Source: Streptomyces sp. NBC_00236 (GTDB taxonomy: Bacteria > Actinomycetota > Actinomycetes > Streptomycetales > Streptomycetaceae). Taken from it: a DNA stretch of 64,000 nucleotides. A program made the position numbers and the translations under genes. The notes under the pieces were generated by a model. That model was not told the origin of the DNA. It made no database searches and saw nothing but the letters and a program-made list of their open reading frames with translations. Below are positions 46,439-56,522 of the stretch, piece after piece; the first letter of the stretch is position 1, and each line of letters opens with the position of its first letter. The stretch covers positions 6,510,001 through 6,574,000 of the forward strand of contig NZ_CP108100.1 of assembly GCF_036195045.1 (NCBI RefSeq), given 5' to 3'.

Positions 46439-47425
46439 TCAGCCCGTGGTGCACGAGACCGTCGGCCAGGTCCAGGATCCGTTGGTCTGAATCGTCACCC
46501 CCCAGTTGTTTCCGCTGCCGTTGGGCTTCGCGGTCAGGACCTGGGCGCTGGGAAAGGCGGTGCTGACGTTCCACGTGGAGAGGATCTTTTCGGGGGCAGG
46601 GACGTTCATCGTGACCGTCCAGTTGCTGGAGCCCGTGACGGAGACGTTGAGGTTGTAGCGGTCGCCCCACTGCTGCCCGGCGGAGAGCGTCGCGGTGCAG
46701 CCGCCTCCACCGGTTCCGCCTCCGCCGGAGCTGCCGTCGGGCGCGACGGCCCGCCCGGTCTGCGGGGAGATCATGCCTGAGCAGAGGCCGCGGGATGCGA
46801 GCGACTGGGCGATGCGCGGGATCGCGGCGAGGGTGTTGGCGGGCCACTCGTGCATCAGGATGACCTGACCGCTGGTGAGTCGTCCCACGGCCTGCACGAT
46901 CGCGTCGCTACTGGCACCGTTCCAGTCCTGTGAGTCGACGTCCCAGATCACCTCCGTCAGTCCGTACTTGGCCTCGACGGCCTTGAGCGTGGAGTTGGTC
47001 TCGCCGTACGGCGGCCGGAACAGCTTCGGCGTGCCTCCACCCGCGTTGGCGATGGCCTGCTGGGTCCGGGAGATCTCCGAGTCGATCTCGGCCTGGCTCT
47101 TCTGGATGAGATGCGGGTGGGTGTAGCTGTGGTTGCCGACCCACATGCCGGCATTGATCTCGGCCTGCACCTGGCTCGGGGCGGAGGCGGCGTACTGACC
47201 CTCGTTGAACATGGTGGCCCGCAGGCCGTTCTGCTTGAGAGCGTTGAGCAGGGCGGGGGTGTGGTCGTTGGACGGGCCGTCGTCGAAGGTCAGGCCCACG
47301 TAGCCGTTGCAGGCGGCGGCCTGGGCGGGAGCGGCGGCCGTGGCGGTCAGGCCCAGGGTGGCTGTTGCGGCGAGGGTGAGTGCGGCGGCCAGGGCGGCCG
47401 GGCGGCGGCGGGGAAGGAGATGCAT
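46439..47425 (-). CDS. axeA: Secreted acetylxylan esterase (CE4) with CBM2
   Basis: Removes acetyl groups from xylan outside the cell. The 328-residue protein has a signal peptide ending in AQAAA (about residue 37) and a NodB/CE4 domain with [28 protein letters not shown] and LMHEWP. A Gly-rich linker and a short C-terminal CBM2 ([11 protein letters not shown] to WPTVSCTTG) follow. It is very close to Streptomyces lividans AxeA. As there, it lies directly downstream of an xlnB-type xylanase, so the two are probably cotranscribed. Confidence 0.9.
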   Translation of the reverse strand: MHLLPRRRPAALAAALTLAATATLGLTATAAAPAQAAACNGYVGLTFDDGPSNDHTPALLNALKQNGLRATMFNEGQYAASAPSQVQAEINAGMWVGNHSYTHPHLIQKSQAEIDSEISRTQQAIANAGGGTPKLFRPPYGETNSTLKAVEAKYGLTEVIWDVDSQDWNGASSDAIVQAVGRLTSGQVILMHEWPANTLAAIPRIAQSLASRGLCSGMISPQTGRAVAPDGSSGGGGTGGGGCTATLSAGQQWGDRYNLNVSVTGSSNWTVTMNVPAPEKILSTWNVSTAFPSAQVLTAKPNGSGNNWGVTIQTNGSWTWPTVSCTTG

Positions 47426-47492
47426 GGGGGTCCTCCTGGTGGCGGAGGTCCGGCCACGCCGAGGGCGCGGCCGGACGCGTGGTGAAGGGGAG

Positions 47493-48593
<1,101 letters not shown>

Positions 48594-48752
48594 TTATGTA
48601 GGAGTGATGCCGGACGGGCCCTTGCCGACACCCTCAACACGAGGGCTCCGGCGCATGGTTGGGCTCACGCGGCAGCCGGCGGTGGTTGTCCCGGCCCGAT
48701 CACGGAGTCTTGATCTGCCCCCGAGGGCTGTCAATAGTTTCGGCAGGTGTTG

Positions 48753-48763
48753 CGAAACCTTCG
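48753..48763. promoter_or_regulatory. Xylanase-type operator candidate, box 1
   Basis: CGAAACCTTCG is one mismatch from CGAAACTTTCG, the inverted repeat noted in Streptomyces xylanase promoters. GTTTCG at 48737-48742 pairs with CGAAAC here as a wider inverted repeat. It lies about 180 bp upstream of the xlnB start. Confidence 0.55.
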
Positions 48764-48885
48764 GTCTCACTGAAAGGGCGGCATCGGCACTATCCATGCA
48801 GTTCAAGGCGCACACTGACCGCATGGAAATTCGTGCTGGTCGCTTGCGGCGAGAGGAATGATCCAATCTGAATCATGCAGGACTT

Positions 48886-48896
48886 CGAAACTTTCG
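48886..48896. promoter_or_regulatory. Xylanase-type operator candidate, box 2
   Basis: CGAAACTTTCG is a perfect inverted repeat about 103 bp upstream of the TetR gene and 314 bp upstream of xlnB. The same sequence is described in xylanase gene promoters of Streptomyces. It could act on either divergent gene. Confidence 0.55.
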
Positions 48897-48998
48897 GGAT
48901 TCTCGATTCTCGCGCCGCCTACAACGGGCAGGTCCGCGAACGGGCCCCGGAGCAGGGTTAATTGACCGATCGTTCCAGATGGGGCTAGGGTCTTCGGT

Positions 48999-49583
48999 GT
49001 GGCCAGGACCAAGGAATTCGATCCGGATGCCGCGCTCCAGTCGGCCCTTGAGCTGTTCTGGCGGCGCGGCTACGAAGCGACGTCGGTGGCGGACCTCGTC
49101 GAGCACCTCGGCATCGGGCGCGCCAGTATCTACGCGACCTTCGGCGGCAAGAACGAGCTGTATCTGAAGGCCATGGACCGGTACGCCGAGATGCGCGACC
49201 CGCTGCTCCTGGCCGAACTGTCGCAGCCGGGCCCCGCGCTTCCCGCGGTGCGGGCGGTGGTGCGCCGCTTCGCCGCGGAGGCGGCCTCCCCGAACGGCCG
49301 GCTGAACGGCTGCTTCGTCACCAATACCGCGGCGGAACTGGCCCCGCACGACCCCGCGGCGGCTCGCCGGGTCGAGATCAGCTGGGAGCGTCTGGAGACC
49401 CCGCTGCACTCCGCACTCGTACGGGCCCAGGCTCAGGGTGAGCTTGCCGGGGACCGTGATCCGCGTGCGCTGGCCCGCATGCTGCTCGTCCTGCTGCAGG
49501 GCATCCGGGTCGTCGGCAAGGCGTCGAACGATCCGGCCCGGGTGCGGGACGCCGCCGAGCAGGCGCTGACGTTGCTGGACTGA
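48999..49583 (+). CDS. TetR-family transcriptional regulator
   Basis: A 194-residue repressor with an N-terminal helix-turn-helix (TSVADLVEHLGIGRASIYAT, about 28-47) and a C-terminal ligand domain containing the NGCFVTNTAAELAP motif found in AcrR/ComR-like members. GTG start at 48999. It lies 127 bp upstream of an MFS exporter and probably controls it. Confidence 0.88.
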   Translation: MARTKEFDPDAALQSALELFWRRGYEATSVADLVEHLGIGRASIYATFGGKNELYLKAMDRYAEMRDPLLLAELSQPGPALPAVRAVVRRFAAEAASPNGRLNGCFVTNTAAELAPHDPAAARRVEISWERLETPLHSALVRAQAQGELAGDRDPRALARMLLVLLQGIRVVGKASNDPARVRDAAEQALTLLD

Positions 49584-49681
49584 ATCACGCGCGACGGAAC
49601 GCGACGGAAAGCCGCGGAACGCGAGGGAAGGTCACGGGATCGGTGGGTGCCGCTGTGGCGCCTTCGTGTGGCCGAATAATG

Positions 49682-49689
49682 GAACGTTC
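49682..49689. promoter_or_regulatory. Palindrome GAACGTTC upstream of the MFS gene
   Basis: A perfect 8-bp core lies 22 bp before the MFS start, within GGAACGTTCGGTC, a style common in TetR operators. It is a probable site for the adjacent TetR protein; this is inferred from position. Confidence 0.4.
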
Positions 49690-49710
49690 GGTCAAATATC
49701 AGGGGGAGAT

Positions 49711-51057
49711 ATGGCCGCCACAGGCGCCGCCCACGTCGTCGGCACGCGGTACCGATACGCCTTCGTGCTTCTCGGCGTCGTGCAGGCCACACTGATCTTC
49801 ACGCTCGCCGCCATCGCCGTCCCGCTGCCCCGCATCGGGCGCGAACTGGACCTGGAACGCGCCGACCTGATCCTCCTCAGCGCCGCCTACGGGCTGACCT
49901 TCGCCGGGCTGGTGCTCTTCGGCGGACGCCTGGCCGACCGCTACGGCGGGCGGCGCACCCTCACCGCGGGCCTGTTGCTCTTCGCGGTCGCCTCGGCCGC
50001 CGCCCTGCTCGCCCCCGGCATCGGGGCCCTGCTCGCGGCGCGCTTCGCCCAGGGCGCGGGCGCGGCCCTCGTCGCACCGGCCGCCATGGCCGTGCTCCGC
50101 ACCGTCTTCCCCTCCCCGCCCGCGTACGGCAGGGCGATGGCCACCTGGGGCGGGCTCTCCGTCCTCGGCGCGACCGCCGGCAATCTGCTCTCCGGTGTCA
50201 TCTCGGCGCTGCTTTCCTGGCGTTGGGCCTTCGCTCCGCCCATCGTGGTCGCGATCGTCGCCCTCGCCCTCACGCGCCGGCTGCTGCCGGACTCCGCGCC
50301 GGACCGGGGCAGGAGTCTCGACCTGCCGGGAGCCCTGCTCGCCACCGCCGGGATCACCCTGACCAGTTACGGGCTCGTCGTCACCGACGCACGGCCCTGG
50401 TCGTCGGCCGCCGTGCTCGTACCTCTGCTCGGGGGAGTCGGGCTTCTGGCCGCGTTCCGGTACGCCGAGCTCCGGGCCCGCGATCCGCTGCTGCCTCCCC
50501 GGTTCCTGCTCGACCGGCGGCGGTCCCTCGCCCTCCTGGCCATCGCGCTGAGCGCCTGCGGGACGGCGATGACCTTCGTGGTCCTGTCGCTCCACCTCCA
50601 GCAGGTGCGCGACTGGTCACAGGTGCAGACCTCGGCCGCCTTCGTACCGTTCGCCGTCGCCCTGATTGTTTCGGGGCGGGCGGCGGGGCCGCTGATCAGG
50701 CGGTACGGGCCGCGCGCTGTCACGGTCACCGGGATGGGCACGGGTGCGGCCGGGCTCATCCTCCTCGCGGTCACCGGGGTCGGCGCGCACACCGGCTACG
50801 TGTACGGCCTGCTGCCGGGCCTCGTGCTGCTGCCGGTCGGCACCGCGGCGTCCTTCGCCGGTGCCTCCGTCCTTGCCACCGAAGGCGTACCGCCGGGGCA
50901 GACCGGGCTTGCGGGCGGTGTGCTGAACACCGCGATGGAATGCGGCCCGACCTTCCTCCTCGCCGTCCTGCTCACGCTCGGCAGCGACGCCGCCGCCCTG
51001 GCCGCGACAGGGGCCGCCCTCCTCGTCGTGGCCTTCCTGAACCACCGCACCCCGTAA
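49711..51057 (+). CDS. MFS drug-efflux-type transporter (DHA2-like)
   Basis: A 448-residue permease with about 12-14 helices. It has motif A in FGGRLADRYGGRRTL and motif C-like GLSVLGATAGNLLSGVI, typical of drug:H+ antiporters. Start ATG 49711 has AGGGGGAG upstream. It is followed after 24 bases by an SDR gene, so regulator, exporter and oxidoreductase form a compact cassette. Substrate unknown. Confidence 0.83.
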   Translation: MAATGAAHVVGTRYRYAFVLLGVVQATLIFTLAAIAVPLPRIGRELDLERADLILLSAAYGLTFAGLVLFGGRLADRYGGRRTLTAGLLLFAVASAAALLAPGIGALLAARFAQGAGAALVAPAAMAVLRTVFPSPPAYGRAMATWGGLSVLGATAGNLLSGVISALLSWRWAFAPPIVVAIVALALTRRLLPDSAPDRGRSLDLPGALLATAGITLTSYGLVVTDARPWSSAAVLVPLLGGVGLLAAFRYAELRARDPLLPPRFLLDRRRSLALLAIALSACGTAMTFVVLSLHLQQVRDWSQVQTSAAFVPFAVALIVSGRAAGPLIRRYGPRAVTVTGMGTGAAGLILLAVTGVGAHTGYVYGLLPGLVLLPVGTAASFAGASVLATEGVPPGQTGLAGGVLNTAMECGPTFLLAVLLTLGSDAAALAATGAALLVVAFLNHRTP

Positions 51058-51081
51058 CCCATCACTCAGGGAGTCACCGAA

Positions 51082-51840
51082 ATGAACCGCTTCACCGGCA
51101 GGACCGTCCTCGTCACCGGTGCGGGCTCCGGCCTCGGCCGCGCCATCGCGCTCGCCTTCGCCGCCGAAGGCGCGTCCGTGGTCGTCGCGGGACGCACCGC
51201 GGCCTCTCTGGACGAGACGGTCGGCCTCATCGGGGCGGCCGGCGGCACGGCTGCCGCCGTGACCGTCGACGTCACCGACTCGGGCCGGCTCCAGAACCTC
51301 GTACGCGAGACCGTCACCCGTTTCGGCGGACTGGACATCGCGGTCAACAACGCCGGGATACTGCGCGGCGCCGCACCCGTCGGTGAGGTCAGCGAGGAGG
51401 ACTGGAACGCGGTGCTGCGGACCAATGTCACCGGCGTCTGGCTGGCCATGAAGCACGAGATCGCCCACATGAAGGAGAACGGCGGCGGCACCATCGTCAA
51501 CATCTCCTCCAATCTGGGCGCCCACCTGAGGATCCCCAACGCCGCCGCGTACATCACCTCGAAGGCGGCGGTCTCCGCGCTGACCCGCGCCGCCGCACTC
51601 GACCACATCCACCAGGGCATCCGCATCAACGCGGTCAGTCCCGGCGCCTCCGCCGCCCCGATGTCGCTGCGTCCGGGCGAGACCGAGGCGGACCGGGCCG
51701 AGCGGGTGAAGACGGAGAACCCGCTCGGCCGGCTCGCGGAGGCCGGGGAAGTGGCGGCTGCGGTGCTCTACCTCGCCTCGCCCGCGGCCGGCTCGGTGGT
51801 CGGCGCCGATCTGGTGGTCGACAGCGGGTCCTCGGCCTGA
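51082..51840 (+). CDS. SDR-family oxidoreductase
   Basis: A 252-residue classical short-chain dehydrogenase. NAD(P) loop TGAGSGLG (residues 13-20), NNAG, catalytic Ser in NISSNLGA, and YITSK as the Tyr-Lys pair. The C-terminal GADLVVDSGSSA is typical. Substrate unknown. It is probably cotranscribed with the MFS gene (start 24 bases after its stop, behind CAGGGAG). Confidence 0.88.
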   Translation: MNRFTGRTVLVTGAGSGLGRAIALAFAAEGASVVVAGRTAASLDETVGLIGAAGGTAAAVTVDVTDSGRLQNLVRETVTRFGGLDIAVNNAGILRGAAPVGEVSEEDWNAVLRTNVTGVWLAMKHEIAHMKENGGGTIVNISSNLGAHLRIPNAAAYITSKAAVSALTRAAALDHIHQGIRINAVSPGASAAPMSLRPGETEADRAERVKTENPLGRLAEAGEVAAAVLYLASPAAGSVVGADLVVDSGSSA

Positions 51841-51890
51841 CGGGCCCGCCAGCGGCGAACGGACCACCACGCATCCGCGATCCGCGCGAT

Positions 51891-51917
51891 CCGAGACCGC
51901 GATCCGCGCGGTCTCGG
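51891..51917 (+). terminator. Terminator-like hairpin after the SDR gene
   Basis: CCGAGACCGCG and CGCGGTCTCGG pair around ATCCG, 50 bases after the stop. The hairpin lies in a patch of GATCCGCG and CGAGACC repeats (51871-51950). Confidence 0.6.
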
Positions 51918-52815
51918 ACCGCGATCCGAGACCGAGACCCGAAGTCCGAAGTCCGATCGTCCTCGTGCGCGGCGCACCCCGCGCCCGCGCCCTCGCCGGG
52001 GGCCTTGCGCGTGTGCCGAGGGTCGCCGCCTTCTGTGGTGCTGCCCCCCTGATCCGGGCGCCGTGGGGGGCCGCTGTCCGATCCGTGTGTGCTCGCTCGC
52101 CGCGTACGGAGTCGTCGCGCCGGCCGGCGCCTTTCGCGCGCGACGGACAGGTGCGCCGGAAGAGGCCGGAGGCAGGCGCACCTGGGGTCGGCGACGCCTG
52201 CCCCGAGTGCGGGAGTGACTGACTGCGCATGGCGTCTCTTTCGTCCTGAGGGAGCGATCCGCGGCCTCGCAGGGCGCGGCGGGTGGAGGGGGTCGGCTTC
52301 GGCGGCTCGACGGAGTGGACTCGGGCCCTGTACCGGTTTATCGATGAGGAACGTAGGGGTGTGTCGTGTGACTGTCAATCAATCGCGTCGATCATGTTTT
52401 TGCTGGTAGATGACCACATCTTGGGCTTCCCCCTGCCTGGCCAGGGGGTTTAGCGGTTTAGTTCAACGAGGCATTCCGCGCGCTGCGGACGGATCGTGAA
52501 CTCGCTCTTGACACGGGTGTAACGCCCGGTGCCTCATGGTGTGGCGACGGCCCGTTCGAGCCACATCCGGCCGAAGTCGCAGTTGGTCGACGTCAGTTGC
52601 CCGAGCTGCCCCCACCATCACGACGCCCGCGAAGCCTGCCTTCGGCGACACTCCCGCCGATGTGTGTGCGGCGCTCACCCAGCGTGCCCTTCGGGGTCGG
52701 CGCGATCGTCGGACATCGTTGTCATGAGGGTGCTGTGCGTTCGGTGACGTCGTCCAGCTCCGTGTTCCTTCCCGCACCCCACCCCCACCCACCCGCATGG
52801 GTACCGAGGAGAGAA
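51918..52815. other. Long intergenic region before the mannanase gene
   Basis: No credible gene is seen. The stretch 52330-52480 is visibly richer in A/T than its surroundings. A 7-bp hairpin, CCCCCTG/CAGGGGG at 52429-52448 followed by TTTAG, could be a terminator. TTGACA at 52508-52513 is a possible -35, without a clear -10. I saw no CebR-type TGGGAGCGCTCCCA box. Confidence 0.45.
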
Positions 52816-54123
52816 ATGCGAAAGCCGAGAAGCACCCTGATCACCACGGCAGGCATGGCGTTCGCCGCCGCCCTGGGTCTGCTGGGTTCGATCGCCGGCC
52901 CTTCCGTCGGCGAGGCCGAGGCCGCGCCCACCGGCATCCGTGTCAGTAACGGACACGTGGTCGAGGCGAACGGGAACGAGTTCGTCATGCGTGGCGTCAA
53001 CCACGCCTACGCCTGGTACCCCGAGCGGACGACCGCCATCGCCGACATAGCGGCCAAGGGCGCCAACACCGTCCGCGTCGTCCTCGGCAGCGGCGACCGG
53101 TGGACGAAGACGAGCGCCTCGCAGGTCTCCGCCCTCATCGGCCAGTGCAAGGCCAGCAAGGTCATCTGTGTGCTGGAGGTGCACGACACCACCGGCTACG
53201 GCGAGGACGGCGCCGCCACCACCCTGGACAAGGCCGCCGACTACTGGATCGGGGTGAAGAGCGCACTGGAGGGGCAGGAGGACTACGTCGTCGTCAACAT
53301 CGGCAACGAGCCGTACGGCAACACGAACGCCGCGGCCTGGACCGGGGCCACCAAGAGCGCGATCGGCAAACTGCGGAACGCCGGTATCGACCACGCCCTG
53401 ATGGTGGACGCCCCCAACTGGGGCCAGGACTGGTCCGGGACCATGAGGGACAACGCGGCCTCGGTCTTCGCGTCCGACCCCGACCGCAACACCATCTTCT
53501 CGATCCACATGTACGGCGTGTACGACACCGCCGCCGAGGTGCAGGACTACCTGCACCACTTCACCGACAACAAACTTCCCATCGTCGTGGGCGAGTTCGG
53601 GGACCAGCACAGCGACGGCAACCCGAACGAGGACGCCATCATGGCGACCGCGCAGTCCCTGGGCGTCGGTTACATCGGCTGGTCCTGGAGCGGCAACGGC
53701 AGCGGCGTCGAGTACCTCGACATGGTCAACGGCTTCGACGCGAACTCCCTGACGAGCTGGGGCAACCGCTTCATCAACGGCGCCAACGGCATCGCCGCCA
53801 CCTCCGAGCCCGCGACCGTCTACGGCGGCGGGGGCGAGCCCGGTGGCGGGGGCGGCACGGGCGGCGGCACGGCGCCCAACGGGTACCCGTACTGCGTCAA
53901 CGGGAGCTCGTCGGACCCGGACGGTGACGGGTGGGGCTGGGAGAACAGCCGTTCCTGCGTCGTCCCGGGCAGCGGCGCCGACAGCGGCGGCACGGGCGGT
54001 GGCACGGCGCCCAACGGGTACCCGTACTGCGTCAACGGGAGCTCGTCGGACCCGGACGGTGACGGGTGGGGCTGGGAGAACAGCCGTTCCTGCGTCGTCC
54101 CGGGCAGCGGCGCGGACGGCTGA
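52816..54123 (+). CDS. manA: Secreted GH5 beta-mannanase with two CBM10 modules
   Basis: A 435-residue enzyme that cuts beta-1,4-mannan outside the cell. The signal peptide ends near EAEAA (about residue 36). The GH5 barrel has the acid/base in NIGNEPYG and the nucleophile in VVGEFGD, and resembles Streptomyces ManA (GH5 subfamily 8). Two C-terminal modules, each with NGYPYCVNGSSSDPDGDGW and a WENSRSCVV end, fit CBM10. ATG 52816 has GAGGAGAG upstream. Confidence 0.9.
   Translation: MRKPRSTLITTAGMAFAAALGLLGSIAGPSVGEAEAAPTGIRVSNGHVVEANGNEFVMRGVNHAYAWYPERTTAIADIAAKGANTVRVVLGSGDRWTKTSASQVSALIGQCKASKVICVLEVHDTTGYGEDGAATTLDKAADYWIGVKSALEGQEDYVVVNIGNEPYGNTNAAAWTGATKSAIGKLRNAGIDHALMVDAPNWGQDWSGTMRDNAASVFASDPDRNTIFSIHMYGVYDTAAEVQDYLHHFTDNKLPIVVGEFGDQHSDGNPNEDAIMATAQSLGVGYIGWSWSGNGSGVEYLDMVNGFDANSLTSWGNRFINGANGIAATSEPATVYGGGGEPGGGGGTGGGTAPNGYPYCVNGSSSDPDGDGWGWENSRSCVVPGSGADSGGTGGGTAPNGYPYCVNGSSSDPDGDGWGWENSRSCVVPGSGADG
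53866..54113 (+). repeat. Tandem duplication encoding two CBM10 modules
   Basis: Positions 53866-53978 and 54001-54113 are identical over 113 bp, offset by 135 bp. This indicates recent duplication or gene conversion inside manA. Confidence 0.92.
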
Positions 54124-54186
54124 CGGCCGACAGCGGTGACCGGGCCGGTCCGTCTGCGCAGGCAGGCGGCCCGGCCCGGCGTCGGG

Positions 54187-54792
54187 TCAGGCCGACCGGA
54201 GAACCTCACAGGAACAGTGGCGGAACTCCAGACCGAGCTCCTGGTCCACGGCCGCGCTCGAACGGGTGGCGGCGTCGGCGACCTTCTCCCACGAGCCGTA
54301 CTTCATGTAGAGCTGGTCCGCTGTCGGGCCGAGCGGGTTGCCGTACTTCTTCTCGTTGCGTGCCTCCAGCTCCGCGACCTGTTCCGGGGTCATGCCGGCG
54401 CGGATGACGTCCTTGGCGTCGTTGCGCATCTGGACCAGAGCGCGCGCGATGTCCTCCTCCGAGCGCCCTTCGGCGCGCATGGCGCACTCCGTGCGCTCCA
54501 TGTCCACGAGGAGCTGGTGATAGCGCATCCGCTGGTCGCGGGCGATCTCGCGCTCCTCCGGCGTCTCGCTCCGGATCAGGCACACGACCGGCTCCGGGCT
54601 GGTGCAGTCGCCGTGGTCCGGGGCGGCCTGGGAGACAGGGGCGACGATCACCGAACCGCAGGCGGCGGCCGACCGGCACGGCTGGGTTGCCGGCGCGGCG
54701 GAGGCGGGCTGAAGGGGGAGGAGGACGACTTGGGCGACCAGCAGGGTGGGGACCACGCGGCGGGCCAGCGAACGCAGACTGTTCAGTGACAT
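54187..54792 (-). CDS. Secreted alpha-helical protein of unknown function
   Basis: A 201-residue protein with a signal peptide (VVPTLLVAQVVLLPLQPASA) and several cysteines in the mature N-terminus (QPCRSAAACGS, DCTSPEPVVCL). A charged helical region follows (ETPEEREIARDQRMRYHQLL, then MTPEQVAELEARNEKKYG) and it ends in FRHCSCEVLRSA. No family recognised. ATG 54792 is used; an in-frame GTG seven codons upstream (54813) is possible. Confidence 0.65.
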   Translation of the reverse strand: MSLNSLRSLARRVVPTLLVAQVVLLPLQPASAAPATQPCRSAAACGSVIVAPVSQAAPDHGDCTSPEPVVCLIRSETPEEREIARDQRMRYHQLLVDMERTECAMRAEGRSEEDIARALVQMRNDAKDVIRAGMTPEQVAELEARNEKKYGNPLGPTADQLYMKYGSWEKVADAATRSSAAVDQELGLEFRHCSCEVLRSA

Positions 54793-54950
54793 GCGCTCAT
54801 CGTTCGGCACACCACCACGGGAACCTGAGCGCGGCGAGGCCGAAACAACCCCCGTGGGCTGCGGACTCCACTCCGCCGAGTGAAGCGAGGACGCCGGCGG
54901 CGTGCCCGTGACCCGGTCCTGGACGCAGCCGGTCTCGTACGCTCCACCGG

Positions 54951-56345
54951 CTACCAGCCCGTCCAGAGCAGGTGGTTGACGGCCAGTGCCACGACCGCCT
55001 GCGCGGCCTGCCAGAAGCGCCGGCCCCGGGCGGGCAGGAGAGCGGCCGCCGGGAGCAGCCAGAGCATGAACGGCTGCCAGATCCGTTCCGTCTCCGCCTT
55101 GCTCATCCCGGACAGGTCGGCCGCGAGCAGTGCCAGGAGCGCCGCGGAGACCAGCAGGACCAGCCGCTGCGACGGGGCCGCCGTCCCGGAGCGCAGCGCG
55201 CGTACCGCCCCGGGAGCACCCGCCGCACTGCGGCGCAGGCCCGCAAGAGTCGCCGGTCCGACGGCGATCGCCGTGCAGGCGAGGTTGGCCCAGACCCAGT
55301 ACCAGTAGGGACGGACGCCACCGGCTCCCTGGTAGTAGCGCTCGACGAGCAGGTGGTACGCCTCCCACCAGTTGAAGCCCGCGAGGGTGAAGGCCACCGG
55401 CACCACGAGAGCCCCCAGGACGAAGTGGGGGAGCGGCCGGGCGGTGCGGGTGAGGACGAGGACGGCGAGGAGCGGGAGCGCGATGAGCGTCAGACCGTAA
55501 CTCAGGTAGCAGGTCAGCCCGTAGAGAAGACCGGCGCCCAGTGCGGCGGCCGCGGGGCTGCGGGCCGTGCGGGTCGCGGCCAGGGCCAGCAGAGCGACGG
55601 TCCAGGCCGCCACCGCGGTGAAGTAGCCGTCCGCTGAGGTGCCCGCCCAGATCGCGACCGGTGCGAGGACGACGAACGGGGCGGCGCGGCGGGCGGTGTG
55701 CTCGTCGGCCAGGGTGCGGACGGTGACGAGGACGGCCACGACGGCGGAGGCACCGGTCACGATGCACCAGACCCCGGCCCAGGCACCGCCGCCCAGCCCG
55801 ACGCGGTCCAGCAGGACGAAGGTGAGCGTGGCGCCCGGCGGGTGTCCGGCGACATGGGCGGGCCAGTTGTCCGGCTGCCCGGCCAGGATGTGCCCGTTGA
55901 AACCGCGCAGCGCGGCACCGATGTCGTCGAAGCGGCCGATGACCCGCAGGTACTCGTGCTTCGTGGTGAGCCGTTCCGCGATGCCGCGGCCCCAGCCGTC
56001 GACGAGTGCGAGCGAGAAGACCCAGGCGAGGGAGGCGGCGTAGCAGCTGAGAAGCAGCGCACGCCAGCGCAGCCGGTCGGCGAGGACCGGGCCGTAGGCG
56101 ATGACGGCGACGGCGACGACGGGTGCTGCCCAGGTGCCGGGACCGACGTGCGGATACCAGTGTGCGAGCAGCGGCGGCCAGTGGACCACGAGAGTGCGCA
56201 GGGGATCGTCGAACGCCCGGCCGACGAGCACGGCGGCGGCCACCAGCACGAGGCCCGCACCGACGGCGGCCAGGTCTCGCCGGTGCCCGGAGCGCCGTAC
56301 GGGGAGCGGTTCGGTGGTCTGTTCGGTGCGGTCCACGGTCTTCAC
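54951..56345 (-). CDS. Polytopic membrane protein, GT-C-like
   Basis: A 464-residue protein with about eleven helices. After the first helix a long loop carries acidic residues and GHPPGATLTF, and FNGHILAGQPDNWPAHVAGH precedes it, a layout reminiscent of lipid-linked sugar transferases of the GT-C fold. Assignment is tentative. GTG 56345 is the likely start but lacks a clear ribosome site. It is divergent from the Moco oxidoreductase gene in an envelope-type cluster. Confidence 0.6.
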   Translation of the reverse strand: MKTVDRTEQTTEPLPVRRSGHRRDLAAVGAGLVLVAAAVLVGRAFDDPLRTLVVHWPPLLAHWYPHVGPGTWAAPVVAVAVIAYGPVLADRLRWRALLLSCYAASLAWVFSLALVDGWGRGIAERLTTKHEYLRVIGRFDDIGAALRGFNGHILAGQPDNWPAHVAGHPPGATLTFVLLDRVGLGGGAWAGVWCIVTGASAVVAVLVTVRTLADEHTARRAAPFVVLAPVAIWAGTSADGYFTAVAAWTVALLALAATRTARSPAAAALGAGLLYGLTCYLSYGLTLIALPLLAVLVLTRTARPLPHFVLGALVVPVAFTLAGFNWWEAYHLLVERYYQGAGGVRPYWYWVWANLACTAIAVGPATLAGLRRSAAGAPGAVRALRSGTAAPSQRLVLLVSAALLALLAADLSGMSKAETERIWQPFMLWLLPAAALLPARGRRFWQAAQAVVALAVNHLLWTGW

Positions 56346-56522
56346 GCAGGCACCGTACGCACGACCGGGCGCCGCGCACGTCCCCTGCCGGGGCGCGTCA
56401 CCGAACCGTCAGATTCGCGGCCGTCCGAGGCATGGCGGCCCAGGTCCTCGCAGGGGTGACGTCATCGTTTCGTCAGGAGTCGTCACCCCCTCACGCCCGC
56501 ACCTTCGGCATAGCGTCGGGGC

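Noticed and set aside
51841..52815. tRNA gene, small-RNA gene or phage attachment site in the AT-richer patch
   Set aside because: No cloverleaf, no tRNA 3' end and no direct-repeat pair was seen.
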